Below are positions 39,201-53,600 of a stretch of 64,000 bases of DNA, in pieces. The stretch covers positions 58,419,496 through 58,483,495 of the forward strand of contig CM045732.1 in assembly GCA_024760905.1 (NCBI GenBank), read 5' to 3'. This stretch comes from Plotosus lineatus (Eukaryota; Chordata; Actinopteri; Siluriformes; Plotosidae). Each line of letters starts with the position of its first letter. Position 1 is the stretch's first letter. The translations under genes and the position numbers were made by a program. The notes under the pieces are model-generated. The model saw nothing but the letters and a program-made list of their open reading frames with translations. It was not told the origin of the DNA and ran no database searches.

Positions 39201-42200
39201 GCTTTGTGGAAGAGGACTGAACTGAAAACGTGAGTTTATTGTTTTATCTTGTTACAACTGAACAGTGTTGAGTTATTGTGAATGAGTTGAAGAACGTTTG
39301 ACTTTTCTGACTTTTGTTTGGCTTAATGTGTCTTATAATCCAGTGGTGCGCCTTATATATGAAAATAGTCAGCTCAATCATTGTTCAATCATCGTTCATT
39401 GATATTGCGCCTTATGGCCGCAAACTACAACAGCTTATTATGCAGCCTGTGGCATGCTTATTAAGCCACCTTCAGATTTCATAATATTATGTTAGTCTAG
39501 TGTAGTATCACTGAGTGCATATGTGTGTTAAAACTGAGCAAATTTATACTCATTGTAGAAAGATATATTTCAAATTAATATCTATCTAATATTATGGAGG
39601 TAAAGCAGGAATGTCGCACATCAGTAGAATATATTACTGGCTGTTAGACATAAGCTACATGATTATAAACTATGCAGAAAATAAAAACTTTATACTTTAT
39701 TACCATGTCATAGTCTTGTCTGTCATATTTATATAACCAAAACTGTTGTTGCTTTTTGCAAATAATTGCTTTTATATTGTTATGGTGCCATATTATGCCA
39801 CTATTATCATTTTCGCGTATATACAGTTGACTTAATTATTATGTTTTTCACCATGAAGGCATTTGAGCTAGAGAAAATTTTTAATCACAAAGGTGGTGTA
39901 TAAACAATATATTTTTAAAAGTTTTTTGAAGTGGTTGAGCACGTGCCAACATTGTCAAAATTCCTCTGTTAAGTAAGGCCCCTTTTTACAATTTTCTGTT
40001 TTGTTCCATTCTTAGGTTGCTGGAGCATGATTTTTATTTGTACTAAAAGTAAGTTACCTATACATGAAATCTACAATATAAGCCTTATTCCTTATATCGA
40101 CTTTTCAAAACTATTTGCACATGAACAAATTGCCATATTTGTAGATGCAATAAAAATAAAAATTGCCCATGATGTCATGTTTTAAATGATTTTCTCTCAC
40201 TAGTGTTTCCAGATATTGCCCATCCAAAATTTCAGGTCCCAACACACATTTATTGCCAAGATATTTCCTATTGAAAATGCGAGTATAAAATTGGGGTTGA
40301 GTGTACCCCATTTCAAAAATGGTATTTCTGTGAAACCATTAGGAATTAAGCAGAACTATTCTGCATGTGTTCATCAGAAATATGGAGGTGCTTTAAAAAA
40401 CAAACAAGCAAACAAACAAACAAAAAAAAATCTGAGAGAGTCACCAGGCAAGACTTTGGAAATTTGATTGATTTGGCATGGAATCACCCGCCTTCAGACA
40501 CCTGCCATAAACACACTTCTCTCTGCACGGGGAATTCATTCATAAACTCGTGTTGTGTTTTTGCTTTTTTTCTGGAACCCCAACTTTATTTGCACTGATT
40601 TTATTCCTGGTATTTTTTTCTTTGGTTTTCATGTTTATTTCAGTTTTGGGTTAATAAACGCCTGGTTTTTTCCCAATCAGGCCTGCCCATGGTAAGACTG
40701 TTATATAATAAGCCTAATATTTATTAAGATGAGTCATGCAGCATTATACATGCATTTTACTGATTCAACGGGTAAAAAATACTGCAGCAATCTGGAGGAA
40801 TGTTGATATTTCAGCCAAATCGCAATACTCACAATACTCAGTTGGCGGACAATGCAAATGATTATAGCGATATAAAGAGCCCTATGTTCCACAACATTAA
40901 AGTTGAATTAATCCTAAAGTTAAAGAGCACCTGTAGTGAATTAGTGTTACTAGCTATTTAAATGATCACGTATAATATCAGCGGTTCCTTCCAGCAACGT
41001 CAGTCCATGCCCACGTTTAAAGTACACACAAGTATTACGTCTCTAGGCACACTCAGACACATGTTCCCTCTCTGTTTGGCTGTTCCAACCTATTACTGAT
41101 GCAAACCTGTTGGACTGGCTGAGCTGTGTCACTGCACCCACACAGCATTACACATAATCAACTCGTGCCGAGCTACACAAACTAATAGTGCAGAAATCAT
41201 TTTGGATTTATTGTCACATTCTTCATTGGCAATTCTCATCCTCCAAGTCACTTTAATGTAACGTCTCACTGTTTCCTGAAGATCATCAAGCCTGCCCAAC
41301 GTGTTGATATCACTTCCGAGGAAAAACTGCTAACTGCCACTGATCAGTTACCAGTAGTAATCCATGAAATAATAAAAAATAAAAAAATTGTGCTTTTTGT
41401 GGTCACTTATGTTAAAAGAAGCTCTATATTGCTTAAACACATGACACACACATGAATTATGCAATATCCCTGCCAGTACTCTTTAACAAAACCTTGGATA
41501 CATAGCGTACATCCATGCCCATTGAAACACATTATTTCTATTACAACCACCTTTGTGGGGGGGAAAAAACAGCAAATAAAATGAGTAATAAATCCTCACA
41601 CAGAGTGGTGTGTCCATGGCAACTGTACATATATGTACAATCTGAGATGAGGTAGAAAGAAATGCAGATGTATTCCTATAATTAATTAGACTAATGATCT
41701 ATAAAACACAAAGTACAAATTAGAAATTAGTACTGTTAAGACGCTAATTCAATTAAAGACCTCCAAGGGAACCTGCAGCACAATCTACAACCACACAAGA
41801 AAGCAATCAAAATATTCCACTTTCAGTTTTAACCTATGATTAGTGTGATCGAGATTAGAGAGAGGGTGCATAATTCATTAAAGAGATTAATAACAAAATA
41901 ATCTGACAATCCAGTAAAAATATGATCAAAAAACACAAGTGGAAAAGCCAAGAAATAACTGTAATCAAACATGATGCACATAAAAGTAGAACCCAGCCCA
42001 TGTCTGTACCCTGAAGCACACGACACACACAACATGCACACGTCTCAGAGTGACAGCTAAGGTCACCATTTGATGCAAATCCTTCCTGTACGTCCTGGGC
42101 TTTATCAGCATAGACCGTCTCCTCAGTCATCATGTCAGTGGCATTCCGGCAAGGACAGCTAGTGAGGTGCGGCCCGCTCTCAGTGGAACCCTGCAACACA

Positions 42201-45200
42201 GTCCAAATAGGAATAAATCAGGCAGAAAGCAGGCAAATACAGCTAACCTCAATGCCTGAGTAATTAGTTTTTCAATAACCCTGCATGTGTGCTATGTGCA
42301 TGTCACACATTTTTTTGACATGCCTAGACACAAATAACTGGAAGGTGAATGAACATGAAACTGGAATATATTAAAAACATGCTTTAAAATGAGCTTATTC
42401 ATGAGTAAGAGGTGACAGCTTGCTCTTTTGCTGCTTTAAATGCACTTTAGCTGTCACTCAAAAGTTTGGCATGTGCTTGCTATTTTATTATTATTATTAT
42501 TAAAAAAAGCCAGCAGTCTTTTCTTTTAAACTGCATACAAAGGAAGAAAATGTTTGACCATCCCTTGGTGTAATACCTGATGCACATCCACTAAATGTGG
42601 AGCAATAAATATTTCATATCTCTGTAATCCTCTGCTGTCACCTGCAGTTGGCCATATGATAATCAAATTAATTGTACTTCAGCCTCTCTGAGCTGCCCAG
42701 AGAAGAGCCTGACCAAGGGCACAGGCCCCCCCTTACCCCCACCCCCCCACCCCAAGCATCCTTCTTCCTTTCTCTTCCTCCTTCTCCCAGGCCGCTGTTC
42801 TTTCCTCCAGAGCATGGTGTCAGTGTGAATCTGTCAGGCTGACACAGAGTGTTTCCGACTCCTCTGGACCAGGCTTGCAATCTCCCAGCTTCTACACTGC
42901 AGAAGCCACCCTTGCAGGCTGGCTTTTTTTTTTTTAACTAGCCTCCAACATTTCTCCTCTCCATTCCAACAGCCCTCAAAAATACGGACACAAACTGCTC
43001 CACAAAAAGCCAGAGGGTAGATGTTTCGTCAGCCCCATGACCTAATACACACACTCCTCCTCTCCAATTACTATCCTGCTCATACACACTCGAATATCAA
43101 ATTCATACAAGATGCACCACTCATTATTTTTTTTAAATTTCAGGAAAAAAAAGGTAAATCACGACAATCACAACAACAAGAATAACAAGAATAACAACAC
43201 TTATGCTCCAGACAGCGTTATTTCATAACGTTATTTTCATACGATCAATTTCACCATGGAGAATCATTGTTAATCAGGTCAGCTCCCAGTGGAGGGCTTT
43301 AAGTGTGTATCACGACAAAATTCACTTGTTTACACCACCTATAAGAATACTATAATTGCAGGTGCAGAACATGACACAGAATGGCAAATGCAGGCACGCT
43401 GCAGTCTGCTGGATTTAACTTTGGACATACCTTAGCAGTTGTGTTTGCAGGAAAGCTTTAACCTATAAAATGTTCCAGAACTATAAAACACAAAATGATG
43501 AACTGTTAAAGCTATTTTTCAGTAAAGTAAATCAATGATGGGGTGCTGTGATGCAACCAGTTTTTTTATTCAAGCATTATCCACTCTGAATAATGATTTT
43601 CAATCCCCAGATAGCAGACCAATGATATTGTGTCATTCTTGTGTTGGTCAAATCCACCAAACGTTTTTTTTTTAAACTGTGTAATATAAGCTGACAGGAC
43701 ATGGTATGAAAAGCATGACTCTACAGCTAGCTGAGACTCTCATCGATTTACCAACACAACAGGTTATCTGCTTCAAGAAGCGCTTATACAATTACCAAAA
43801 AATACATGAAGCAGGATAATCTAAACATAAAATATGATGCTTACAGTTGAATTTAATGAAAGACCTACGTATCCACAAAATTTAACCATGATTTAATTAC
43901 TTCTACCATTTTAAAATTCACAGTTATAACACAAGTTACTGATTATAGGTATACAGTAATCCCCCTTATTTCGCGGTTAATGAGGACCAGCCCCTCCACG
44001 AAATGTGCAAAACCGCGAAATGTCTTCTGCCCGTTCTTAAGGACACCCACCCACCTATAGATTATATGAAATTTATATAGAAGTTAATTTTAAAGTGTTT
44101 TATGCATGTTAATGTCATACAGACAACGTGTATTCATATATAAATAAATTATACACCTTATAATGACAATAAATATATAAATACTCTATAACAAACCTTA
44201 TAAATAACAAATCCACGGCCACGTCGAGGAGGAGAATCACTGGTAGCACTGGTGCTTTGTTGGGGCTCGTCAGCGCCTCCAGAGCCTTTGCTTTAGTACG
44301 TATCATGTTAGTGTTCAAACTCACATTATTTTTATGGCAGTCCATAATCCACAACGATAAGGTATTTTCCATTTTCACAACTGTTATGGTCTGTGCTAGT
44401 TGGCGGCGTTTAACTGTCTTTTTCTCTCTCAATAAACTGCATGCGCTGGTGAGGGGCGTGGCTGTTACCCACAAGCGAAATCCAGAGAGCGCACCTGAAT
44501 TCATTCAGCCATCAGCTATAAAGAGCTCTGTGCTCAACCAGTTTCCGTGTTGATACTCTCCCAGTGATTTTGGTTTTTGTTTTTCCCTCACCACTACAGT
44601 GAACATGATTTTTCCCGCAACCCAGTGCTTCCCCAGAGCTCAATTAAAGTCATTGTTTCATGAGGGAGGAAATGTGTGTTGGATGCTGGGGAATATAATC
44701 TTGACCAATCAGCTTGCAGGATTCACAGCCAATCAAAGAACACTCAAGTCAAGCAGGAGAAAAGAGCATGTTGGGTAGCACAGTTGAATATACATGTAGT
44801 GCTCGTGAATTTTGAATAATCTTTAATTTTTTAATTTCCCGATAGGAAATCCCGCGATATCGAGAGGACGCAAAGTAGGAAACACGAAGTGGTGGTGCAG
44901 TACTGTAATACAAGAAAGCTATAGGAAAAAAATGTACCCTTACCTCATACATACCTTTGTATTTCTTGAGGTCATGTTCTACTCCTTAAGATTTGAGAAT
45001 GATTTCATTGCTTGGGAAATGTTCTGATCATGTATACCACAATAATCATCTAGTTTCTTCAAATAACTTTCACTTATGAGAAAAAAAAAAATCTGCCTTT
45101 CCACCTAAAACAAATACAGACGCCCCCCGACTTACATTTTTAATTGGTTTCAAACGGCCAAACGTAAGTTGAAAGTGAACGTAAGCTGTTACAGTGACGT

Positions 45201-48085
45201 ATGACGCTCATACTGTACTATACATCCATAAATACCATTACCGTATCTCATAAAACGCCCCTAAATCAATTATTATAAACATAACATTGTAAAATAATAT
45301 CAACATTAATTTCAAATCAATTATATTCAAGCAAAATAATTTCAAATTGATAAATTTTAATCAAATTCACTCATCAAATATCAAATACAGTATCAAATAT
45401 AACCTTTAACATGCTCTATGATGTGATTTTTCTGCTTGTAAATGGTTCTGATGGTCGACGGATGGTCACATGACATGAAGCTGAGCCGACTCACTTTAAA
45501 TTAAGCTTAAAACAGCCAATCAACGCTTACAATATGTGAAGCGCTCAATACCGAAAGTAGTGCACTTGCTGAAAGTAGTTTACTTGCTTGAAACAAAGCG
45601 TGGGTTATCCGGACTTCCGGTCTTTTAAGTGCGCAAGGGTATGTATATATAAAACTGAACTGGGAAGAAGGAGGGGCACGTTTGTAAACAATGGACGCAG
45701 CGTCATTACGTCAGCGTACTACTTAGGTACGTCTGAACTCAAAATTTGACTTTTTTTTTAGAAAAAAAAAACGTAAAAGCGAAAAAACATAAAACGGATG
45801 AACGTAAGTCGGGGAGCATCTGTGATGATATGAAGGCAGAACGATTGTGCAGCGACTAGCATGGCAGTCTCACAGCTGGGTTTGTTTCTGTGTGGGATTT
45901 GCATAGTCTCCTCGTGCTTGCAAGGGTTACGTCCAGGTGCTCCGGTTTGCTTCCACCACCCCCCCCCCCCCCACCTTAAAAACATGTAGGCTAATTGGCT
46001 GTTCCAAATCGCCTCTAGGTTTGAGAGTAAATGGTTCTATGTGTGCTGGCCTTGCAATGACTATCCAGGGAGTATCTCGCCCTTGCCCAGAGTTGGCTGA
46101 GATGGGTTCCAGCCTCCCTATGACCTCCCCATTTATTTCCAGCAAATGAAACGCTAAACTTCCTGTACAGGTTTCAAATTTTAAGGAGCGTATCCTCTTG
46201 AGTTCTCACTAGTGCCTAAAGGGTTTCCCTATTTTCTATGTGGAGGAATTTGAAAAGAGTCTCAAACATGGATAATGTGCCAGCTCTGAACTTTCAATAG
46301 AGCTCCACAACTTTAACAGTCAGGTCAATATGCAGATGAGTCCTGTACTGCTTAAAAAATTATTTTAAAATCAAATGTAATTTTTCCAAGTTGAAACCCA
46401 TTAGTTTAGAGTATCACTCACAGGGGTTTTGTCTTCTGTGTGCATCTTTGTAAAGCGCAGGTATGCTACTGGGGCAAAGGCGTCATCTGAATGGATAATT
46501 GTCTCCATCGCATCACTGCAACAACATGCACATTACTATAACATTGAATACACTTTTATTTTTTTAAATAAGGCCACTCGTTTTTTATTTTCTGGTTGAC
46601 GGATTTTTCAGCACAAATTTAGTGATGTCGGAGGAAATAAGAAAAAAATAAGGCCACTAGATTTAAAATATTACTATTTACAATTTTGAAAAAAGTGTCA
46701 GAGGGAAATATGTATATAAAAAAAAATAATAAATAATATTTATATATATATATATAATTTATTATTTATTTTTTTATATATAATATAAAATTATATTCCC
46801 AGGACATCATCAAATATAGTATGCAAATTACATATATCTCAATACAATGCAGTATCTGTTCATTAGATTCGCTCGCAAAGCATGCTGGGAATCTCAACTC
46901 ACAATACCTGATGAGAGAATTCATTTGGATATAAAGACTTAAGCGCGTTCTCGAAGGCGAACACAAAATTATACATGATATTTAAAGATACGATTTTGTG
47001 TCTGATTAAGATTTGATATTTTTTTTCACATCGGCATATAATACAGTCATCGGCAGGGAAAAAAATAATAAATTGAAAAAGTTAAAAATTATTTTTAAGC
47101 GGCACTTTTGACAGCGCTTCGGTGGAGCCGTCAACCAGATAATATAAAATGAGTGTCCTAATGAGATGTGTGTGAAACTCACATGACTATCTTTTTCTTG
47201 AAGAGAGGACAGTCAGTGGTGAAGGTCTCATACTCTCCGCCTTCACCACAGATGTGCACGCCGTACTTTTTTGAAAGCTGTTCAAAATGCAGTGTACATA
47301 ATATGACGTTATTTCAAGACATCAAGTAGCAAAAAAACTTAAAATTTGAAAATACTGATGAAATTAAATGGCACTGTTACTCTATGATGGCACTGTGGTG
47401 TAGTGATTAGCATGTTCGCCTCACAGCGAGAAGGTCCAGGGTTTGAGATCCGAGCTTGGATGTTTCTGTGTGGAGTTTGCATGTTCTCCCTGTGCTTGTG
47501 TGGGTTTCCTTCTGGTATTCTGGTTTCCTCCCACAGACCAAAATCATGACCATTATTCTAACTATCTGCTCCAAATTGCCCTTGATATGAGTGTTCGTTT
47601 GAATGGTTGTGTGTAATTTGCCCTGTGATGGTATGAAAAGCTGTTCAGGGTGTACCCAACCCTCGTCTGATGTCGGCTGAGATAAGCTCCAGCCTATCCG
47701 CGGACCTCATAGGAATAAGTGGTTTGGCATATAAATAAGTGAGTAAGTGAATAAGTGTAATTACTCTACACAACACGGTTCAATAAGGGAAGAGTGAGTC
47801 ACCATTACATGTTCTGTGTAACATAACGGGTAGATGAAAATCATTTGGGTATAGTTATGTAAATATCTGCATATGTGTGTTTGTGTGTATACAGACGCTG
47901 ACCTGATGCAGGTAAGGCTCCATCTCAGCCAGGCTCGTTCCTAAATGTGTTCCAGGATTCAGACCTGCCAACACACAGATCATAGACAAACCACAGTGAT
48001 TGAAAACGACAGCAAGAAAACGCTTGTGTTGATTCTGTCTGTCTCTTACTCTCCCAGCTTATCTCTACAACCCTCTGTTCGACAC

Positions 48086-48156
<71 letters not shown>

Positions 48157-48409
48157 GTGTGCGCGCAACTTGGCTCCAGCTACTATTTATTTGACTTTGC
48201 AAATTGTGTACACAGATCTCTCTGGGTAAGGTTAACGGCTTTCAGTCTTACTGAGGAACGGAGCACTGCCAAGCTCTGTGAGCGTAATCGGCAAGAGATC
48301 CTGTTTATTTGTAAATCCCCCCTTAAACATGGCACAGACTCACAAATGAGTCAAAGATCACACATGTGTGCAATAAACAGCAGAATACCAGAGAGAAGAG
48401 GGGAGAGAG

Positions 48410-48481
<72 letters not shown>

Positions 48482-50288
48482 CAGTGCATCATCAGGCTTG
48501 AATATTTCTGAAATGAAATCATGAATGTTTTAGGCTTGCCTATTGTTCGGTTTTAACCAGCAGCTTTTCATCAAACATGCTTATAAACTCCTGAGTGTTA
48601 ACTCCATCCTGCCTTGTTAAATTAGAACCAATGATGGTCTGTTCTTTAACCAAGATGCTCTATCCAGCTCATGCGTTCAGCGTGCAACCATCCTGCCTGG
48701 TTCCCATCTCCCTCTTGTTGTAAACAAGGCCTCCAGACTGATAAACAAACACATATGCACTTCACGCCAATTCCTACAGCCCAGGAAACCACAGCTCAGC
48801 TAAAGTACTGCCATCAAAGCACAAACAGCTATGTAAGACATCCACACACAAACACACACATAACGGTACAATGCCTTGTCATTACAAATTACAAAGAAAG
48901 CTTAGAGAATGCATGGCATTTTCATGCTCTACTTCTGCCTAGGGATGGGTGATAATTAGCTGAATTGTCATTATTCTAATATGAAATAACCAATTAAATA
49001 TACCATATATCCTTATGTTTTGTAACGATACAATTAAAATTATTTCCCTCCGCGTTTTTCTCCCCAATTTAGTCATATCCAATTCCTACCCATCAGGTAT
49101 TGCCTTCCCTATCACATAACTACCACCAACCAGGGAGAGGTGAAAACATGCACACGCCCCCTCTGTGACATGCAATGCAAGCCATCCGCCTCTTTTTGGA
49201 CTACAGCACCACGCGTAATCGGGGGCGGTCTAACACACTCGAAGGAAAAGCACTATCCGCCCCCTTGTACGAATGAGCTCACAGACACCCATGATTGGCT
49301 GGCGATTGCTGGTGAGTGACAGGGAAGTGAATGTATGCTGTCCTTCCCTTCCGTGAGAGCTCAGCCAATTAGCGCTCATGGACTACCGGCCACGAATGAG
49401 AAAAATCAATTTTTCTTGAGAAGTGAGCAGGTAACTCCAGTGTTTCTACCCCATGAAGACTATGTACGTTGTAGCATGATTCATAGAATATTGACTCTTT
49501 TATTTTACATGGGGCTAGTGGTGCAATGGTCAGGTTGCTGGACTTATGATCAAGAGGTTGTAGGTTTGAATCCCCCATCAGATCCGTCACCATGCTAAGA
49601 CCCCTGGGCAGTGTCTTGACCACAGGTGTGCCGCTGTATACCCAGCAGTATAAATAGATTCCAGTTAAAATACTGAGAAGATAACTTATGATGGACTTAG
49701 TGTCCAGGAGGAGAACTGAACTCCTTCAGGTTTCACGGTAAGAAAACTGGGGCAAGCTCCAGCCTGATGAGCCGGTAGGTTTGGGTGTAAAATCCCTACC
49801 GTTACCTATTGTATTACAATCTTGCTGTAGCCACTGGCAGGAGATGAAAGAACAGATACAAGGTCAAGTGAAGAAAAATGGATAGGACTTTATTAAACCA
49901 AAACTGGAGTATACCACTGTACAAAAAAAAACAAAAAAAACAAAACAAAACAGAAAACAACACCAAAATCCTGAAAACAAAAAATAAAACAAAAACAAAC
50001 AAAAACCTAAAAACCCAACAGCAGTACTGGCGCTCATGAATGAGTTCTTGTTTTGGAAGCAGTGTATGTTTATGGCAGGTGTACGACAAGCCCAAACTGG
50101 AGGCAGGTGTTCAGGAGAAGGGTATGAGCGCCCCCTGCCTCCCCAACATCTCTATACCTGTACATGTACTTACAAACCACCTGCATGTTCTGTTATGTCC
50201 TCTTATGACTTCTGATCATTATTTTTTTGCATCTTTGATAGTTAGGGATGGTGGATAGTCAACTGAGCGTCAACTGTTGAGACACTGA

Positions 50289-50377
<89 letters not shown>

Positions 50378-50573
50378 ACACACACACACCCCTGACTGCC
50401 AATTTCCACGAAGTAGGATCGACCCCCTCTGACTCACATATACGTACATGTTTATGTGAATATAATATCAATAAATACATATTCAATGCTATAAATGCTT
50501 ATAATAACAATGCAACATTCAAAAATAATGCATAAGATGTAAATAAAATATAAATACACACACATACAGACGT

Positions 50574-50613
<40 letters not shown>

Positions 50614-53600
50614 ATGTGCAAGCGCACACTCAGATACGCACCTCACATAAAAATGTAAGTAGTTTTGTTGGGGGTTTTGGGTTGTTTTTTTGGTTTTGTT
50701 TGTTTGTTTTTTCTTGCATAACTGGCCTTGTTTTGTGGCATTTTCCTTAACTTTTCCCTGACTTTTCCTGAATTTCCTTGTTTTTTTATTTTTCTATGAA
50801 TATTTTTGAAAAACCTACATTGTACCTGCAATGTATTGCCTGATGACAGAAGTGTGCTGGGAAGATAGAAAGAGTACTTTGAAGAGCTGATGAATTAGGA
50901 AATTAGGAGAGAGAAAAAAGTGTAGAAGAGGTGACTGTTCAGGACCAGGAAGTAGCAAAGATTAGTAAGGGTGAAGTGAGGAGGGCATTGAAGAGGATGA
51001 ACAGTGGAAAGGCAGTTGGTCCTGATGGCATACCGGTGGAGTTATGGAAGTGTCTTGACGTGGTAGCAGTAGATTTTCTGACAAGAACATTCAAGAAGGT
51101 CTTAGAGAGGGAGCAGATGCCGGAGGAATGGAGGAGAAGTGTGCTTGTGCCCATTTTTAACAACAAGGGAGATGGAGCTGCATTATGTCTTTGTGGATCT
51201 GGAGAAAGCATATGACAGGATGCCGAGAGCGGAACTGTGGTATTGCATGAGGAAGTCTGGAGTGGCAGAAAAGTATGTTAGAGTGGTGCGGGACATGTAT
51301 GAGAGATGTAAGACAGTGGTGAGGTGTGCTGTCGGTGTGACAGAAGAGTTCAAGGTGGAGGTGGGACTGCGTCAAGGGTCAGCACTGAGCCCCTTCTTGT
51401 TTGCTATGGTGCTGGATAGGCTGACAGACGAGGTTAGACAAGATTCCCCATGGACCATGATGTTTGCAGATGACATTGTGATCTGTAGTGAGAACAGAGA
51501 ACAAGTGGAGGAAAATCTAGAGAGGTGGAGGCATGCCCTGGAAAGGAGAGGATTGAAGGTTAGTCTCAGTAAGACAGAATACATGTGTGTGAACGACAAG
51601 GACCCAAGAGGAACGATTAGGTTACAGGGGGCAGAGATAAAGAAGGTGGAGGATTTTAAGTACTTAGACACAACAATCCAGAGCAACGGAGAGTGTGGAA
51701 AAGAGTTGAAGAAGTGTGTGCAGGCAGGTTGGAATGGTTGGAGAAAAGTGTCTGGTGTGATGTGTGATAGGAAGGTATCGGCAAGAATGAAAAGAAAAGT
51801 GTACAAGATGGTGATGAGGCCAGCGATGTTGTATGGTTTAGAAACAGTGGCACTGAGGAAAAGACAGGAGGCAGAGCTGGAGGTAGCAGAAATGAAAATG
51901 TTGCGGTTCTCTTTGGGAGTAACGACAATGGATAGGATCAGGAATGAGTACATCATAGGGACAGCACATGTAAGACAAAGTCAGAGAGGCTAGATTGAGA
52001 TGGTTTGGACATGTACAGAGGAGGGATAGTGAGTATATTGGTCGTAGGATGCTGAGGTTGGAACTACCAGGCAGAAGGCCTAGAGGAAGACCAAAGAGAA
52101 CATTTATGGATGTGGTGAAGGAGGACACGAAGGCAGTTGGAGTAAGAGTAGAAGATGCAGAGGATAGGGTGAGATGAAGGCAGATGATTCGCTGTGGCGA
52201 CCCATGAAGGGAGCAGCCGAAAGGAAAAGAAGAAGATTTTTGAAAAACCTGCAATGCACTGAAGCCGCAGAAACTGACGCACGAAGTAGCGAGGGGTCAC
52301 TGTACTATATGAAAACACAAAAAGCAAACTAAAACTCAATTTGTATAGTTTATTTTTTTATTTTAAAGCACCCCTGATCCAAGATAGTGTCCGTCAGTTT
52401 GACCTAAGCATTAATGATTCACATTTTCAATCCAGTGTGTTCCATAAAAATTCATAATAAAGGATTAAAAGAACAATTCTTTCCCAAAACATACCACATG
52501 GCCACAATAATTTCATTTCAACAATTTCAGACAAAATAATTCAGATAAATCCAGCAAAATAAATAAATAAATAAATTGACCTTTTTGTACAACTCTTTGC
52601 AATGTATAGATAAAAATAGTGACTTTTTTGTTCCTTATATTTCATGCCATGCTATCGCAAAAGTACCAACTCAAAAGTGAAAATAGTAGGGTTTGCAGTA
52701 AAGATCTTAAGTTTAAATCTTTATCCAAAGTATATATTCCTGTTTTACTTACATTGTGCAGTGGGAATCACACATCAATTCACGATTCCGAGCGTGACCA
52801 GTGGTGACCACGCCAGTTGCATACTTAACCGACCCATTTTTCTCGTGATGAGTTTCCATGTTGCGACATTAACTATACAGTTGAATGGCCTGCTGAGGAG
52901 GATTTTTTTTTCCACATGTAGGTAAGTGGTAATTAATTTATTCACCAAAAATAAGTGGCATTAATTTTGTGTCCATATATAAACAAATTTTAATATAAAT
53001 TTGGTATTAAATACCGATTAATTCCTTGTTTGTTAATAATAAAAGTGCAGTGCTGTGCATGAAGTAGTTCTCTCACTGTCGTTGCAACAATGGTTCATGA
53101 ACTTATAGCCACTAGAAAGGGAAATAATCTGGACTACATTGGATTTTGGGGATTGTGAATGTCACATTTTATCGTACCAGTTCCCAGCTTGCAAATCAAT
53201 TACTTCACACCATCTCGATGAAACATCTCCATGTCTGCTGTGATAAATTATGTCATGAACAAAAAGCTAAAATATTTTTATAGGCGATACTGCCCAGCCC
53301 CATATCAGTCTTAGATATTAGTCAATCTTTTAAGTACGTCCAGTAAAATTGCGTGTAAATCCTTTTCCAGACCATAACATACTACATTATTACTACACAT
53401 ATACTATAAATGTCGTTCAATAGTGGACATTACATTAGAGTCAACTGAAGTGCAGTGACGGGAGATGACGAGGCTAAGGTTAAACCGCGGGCTCTGATTG
53501 TAAGGTTAAACCGCCGGCTCTGGGTTAAACACTCGCACGAGGCAGAGTATTTCCAATGTTGAAACTTTGAACACTGTAAAATGCAGTGGCTACAGGAAAA

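Noticed and set aside
51139..51993. 284-codon frame as a host gene
   Set aside because: It contains reverse transcriptase motifs ([14 protein letters not shown]) and lies between perfect target duplications: a LINE copy.
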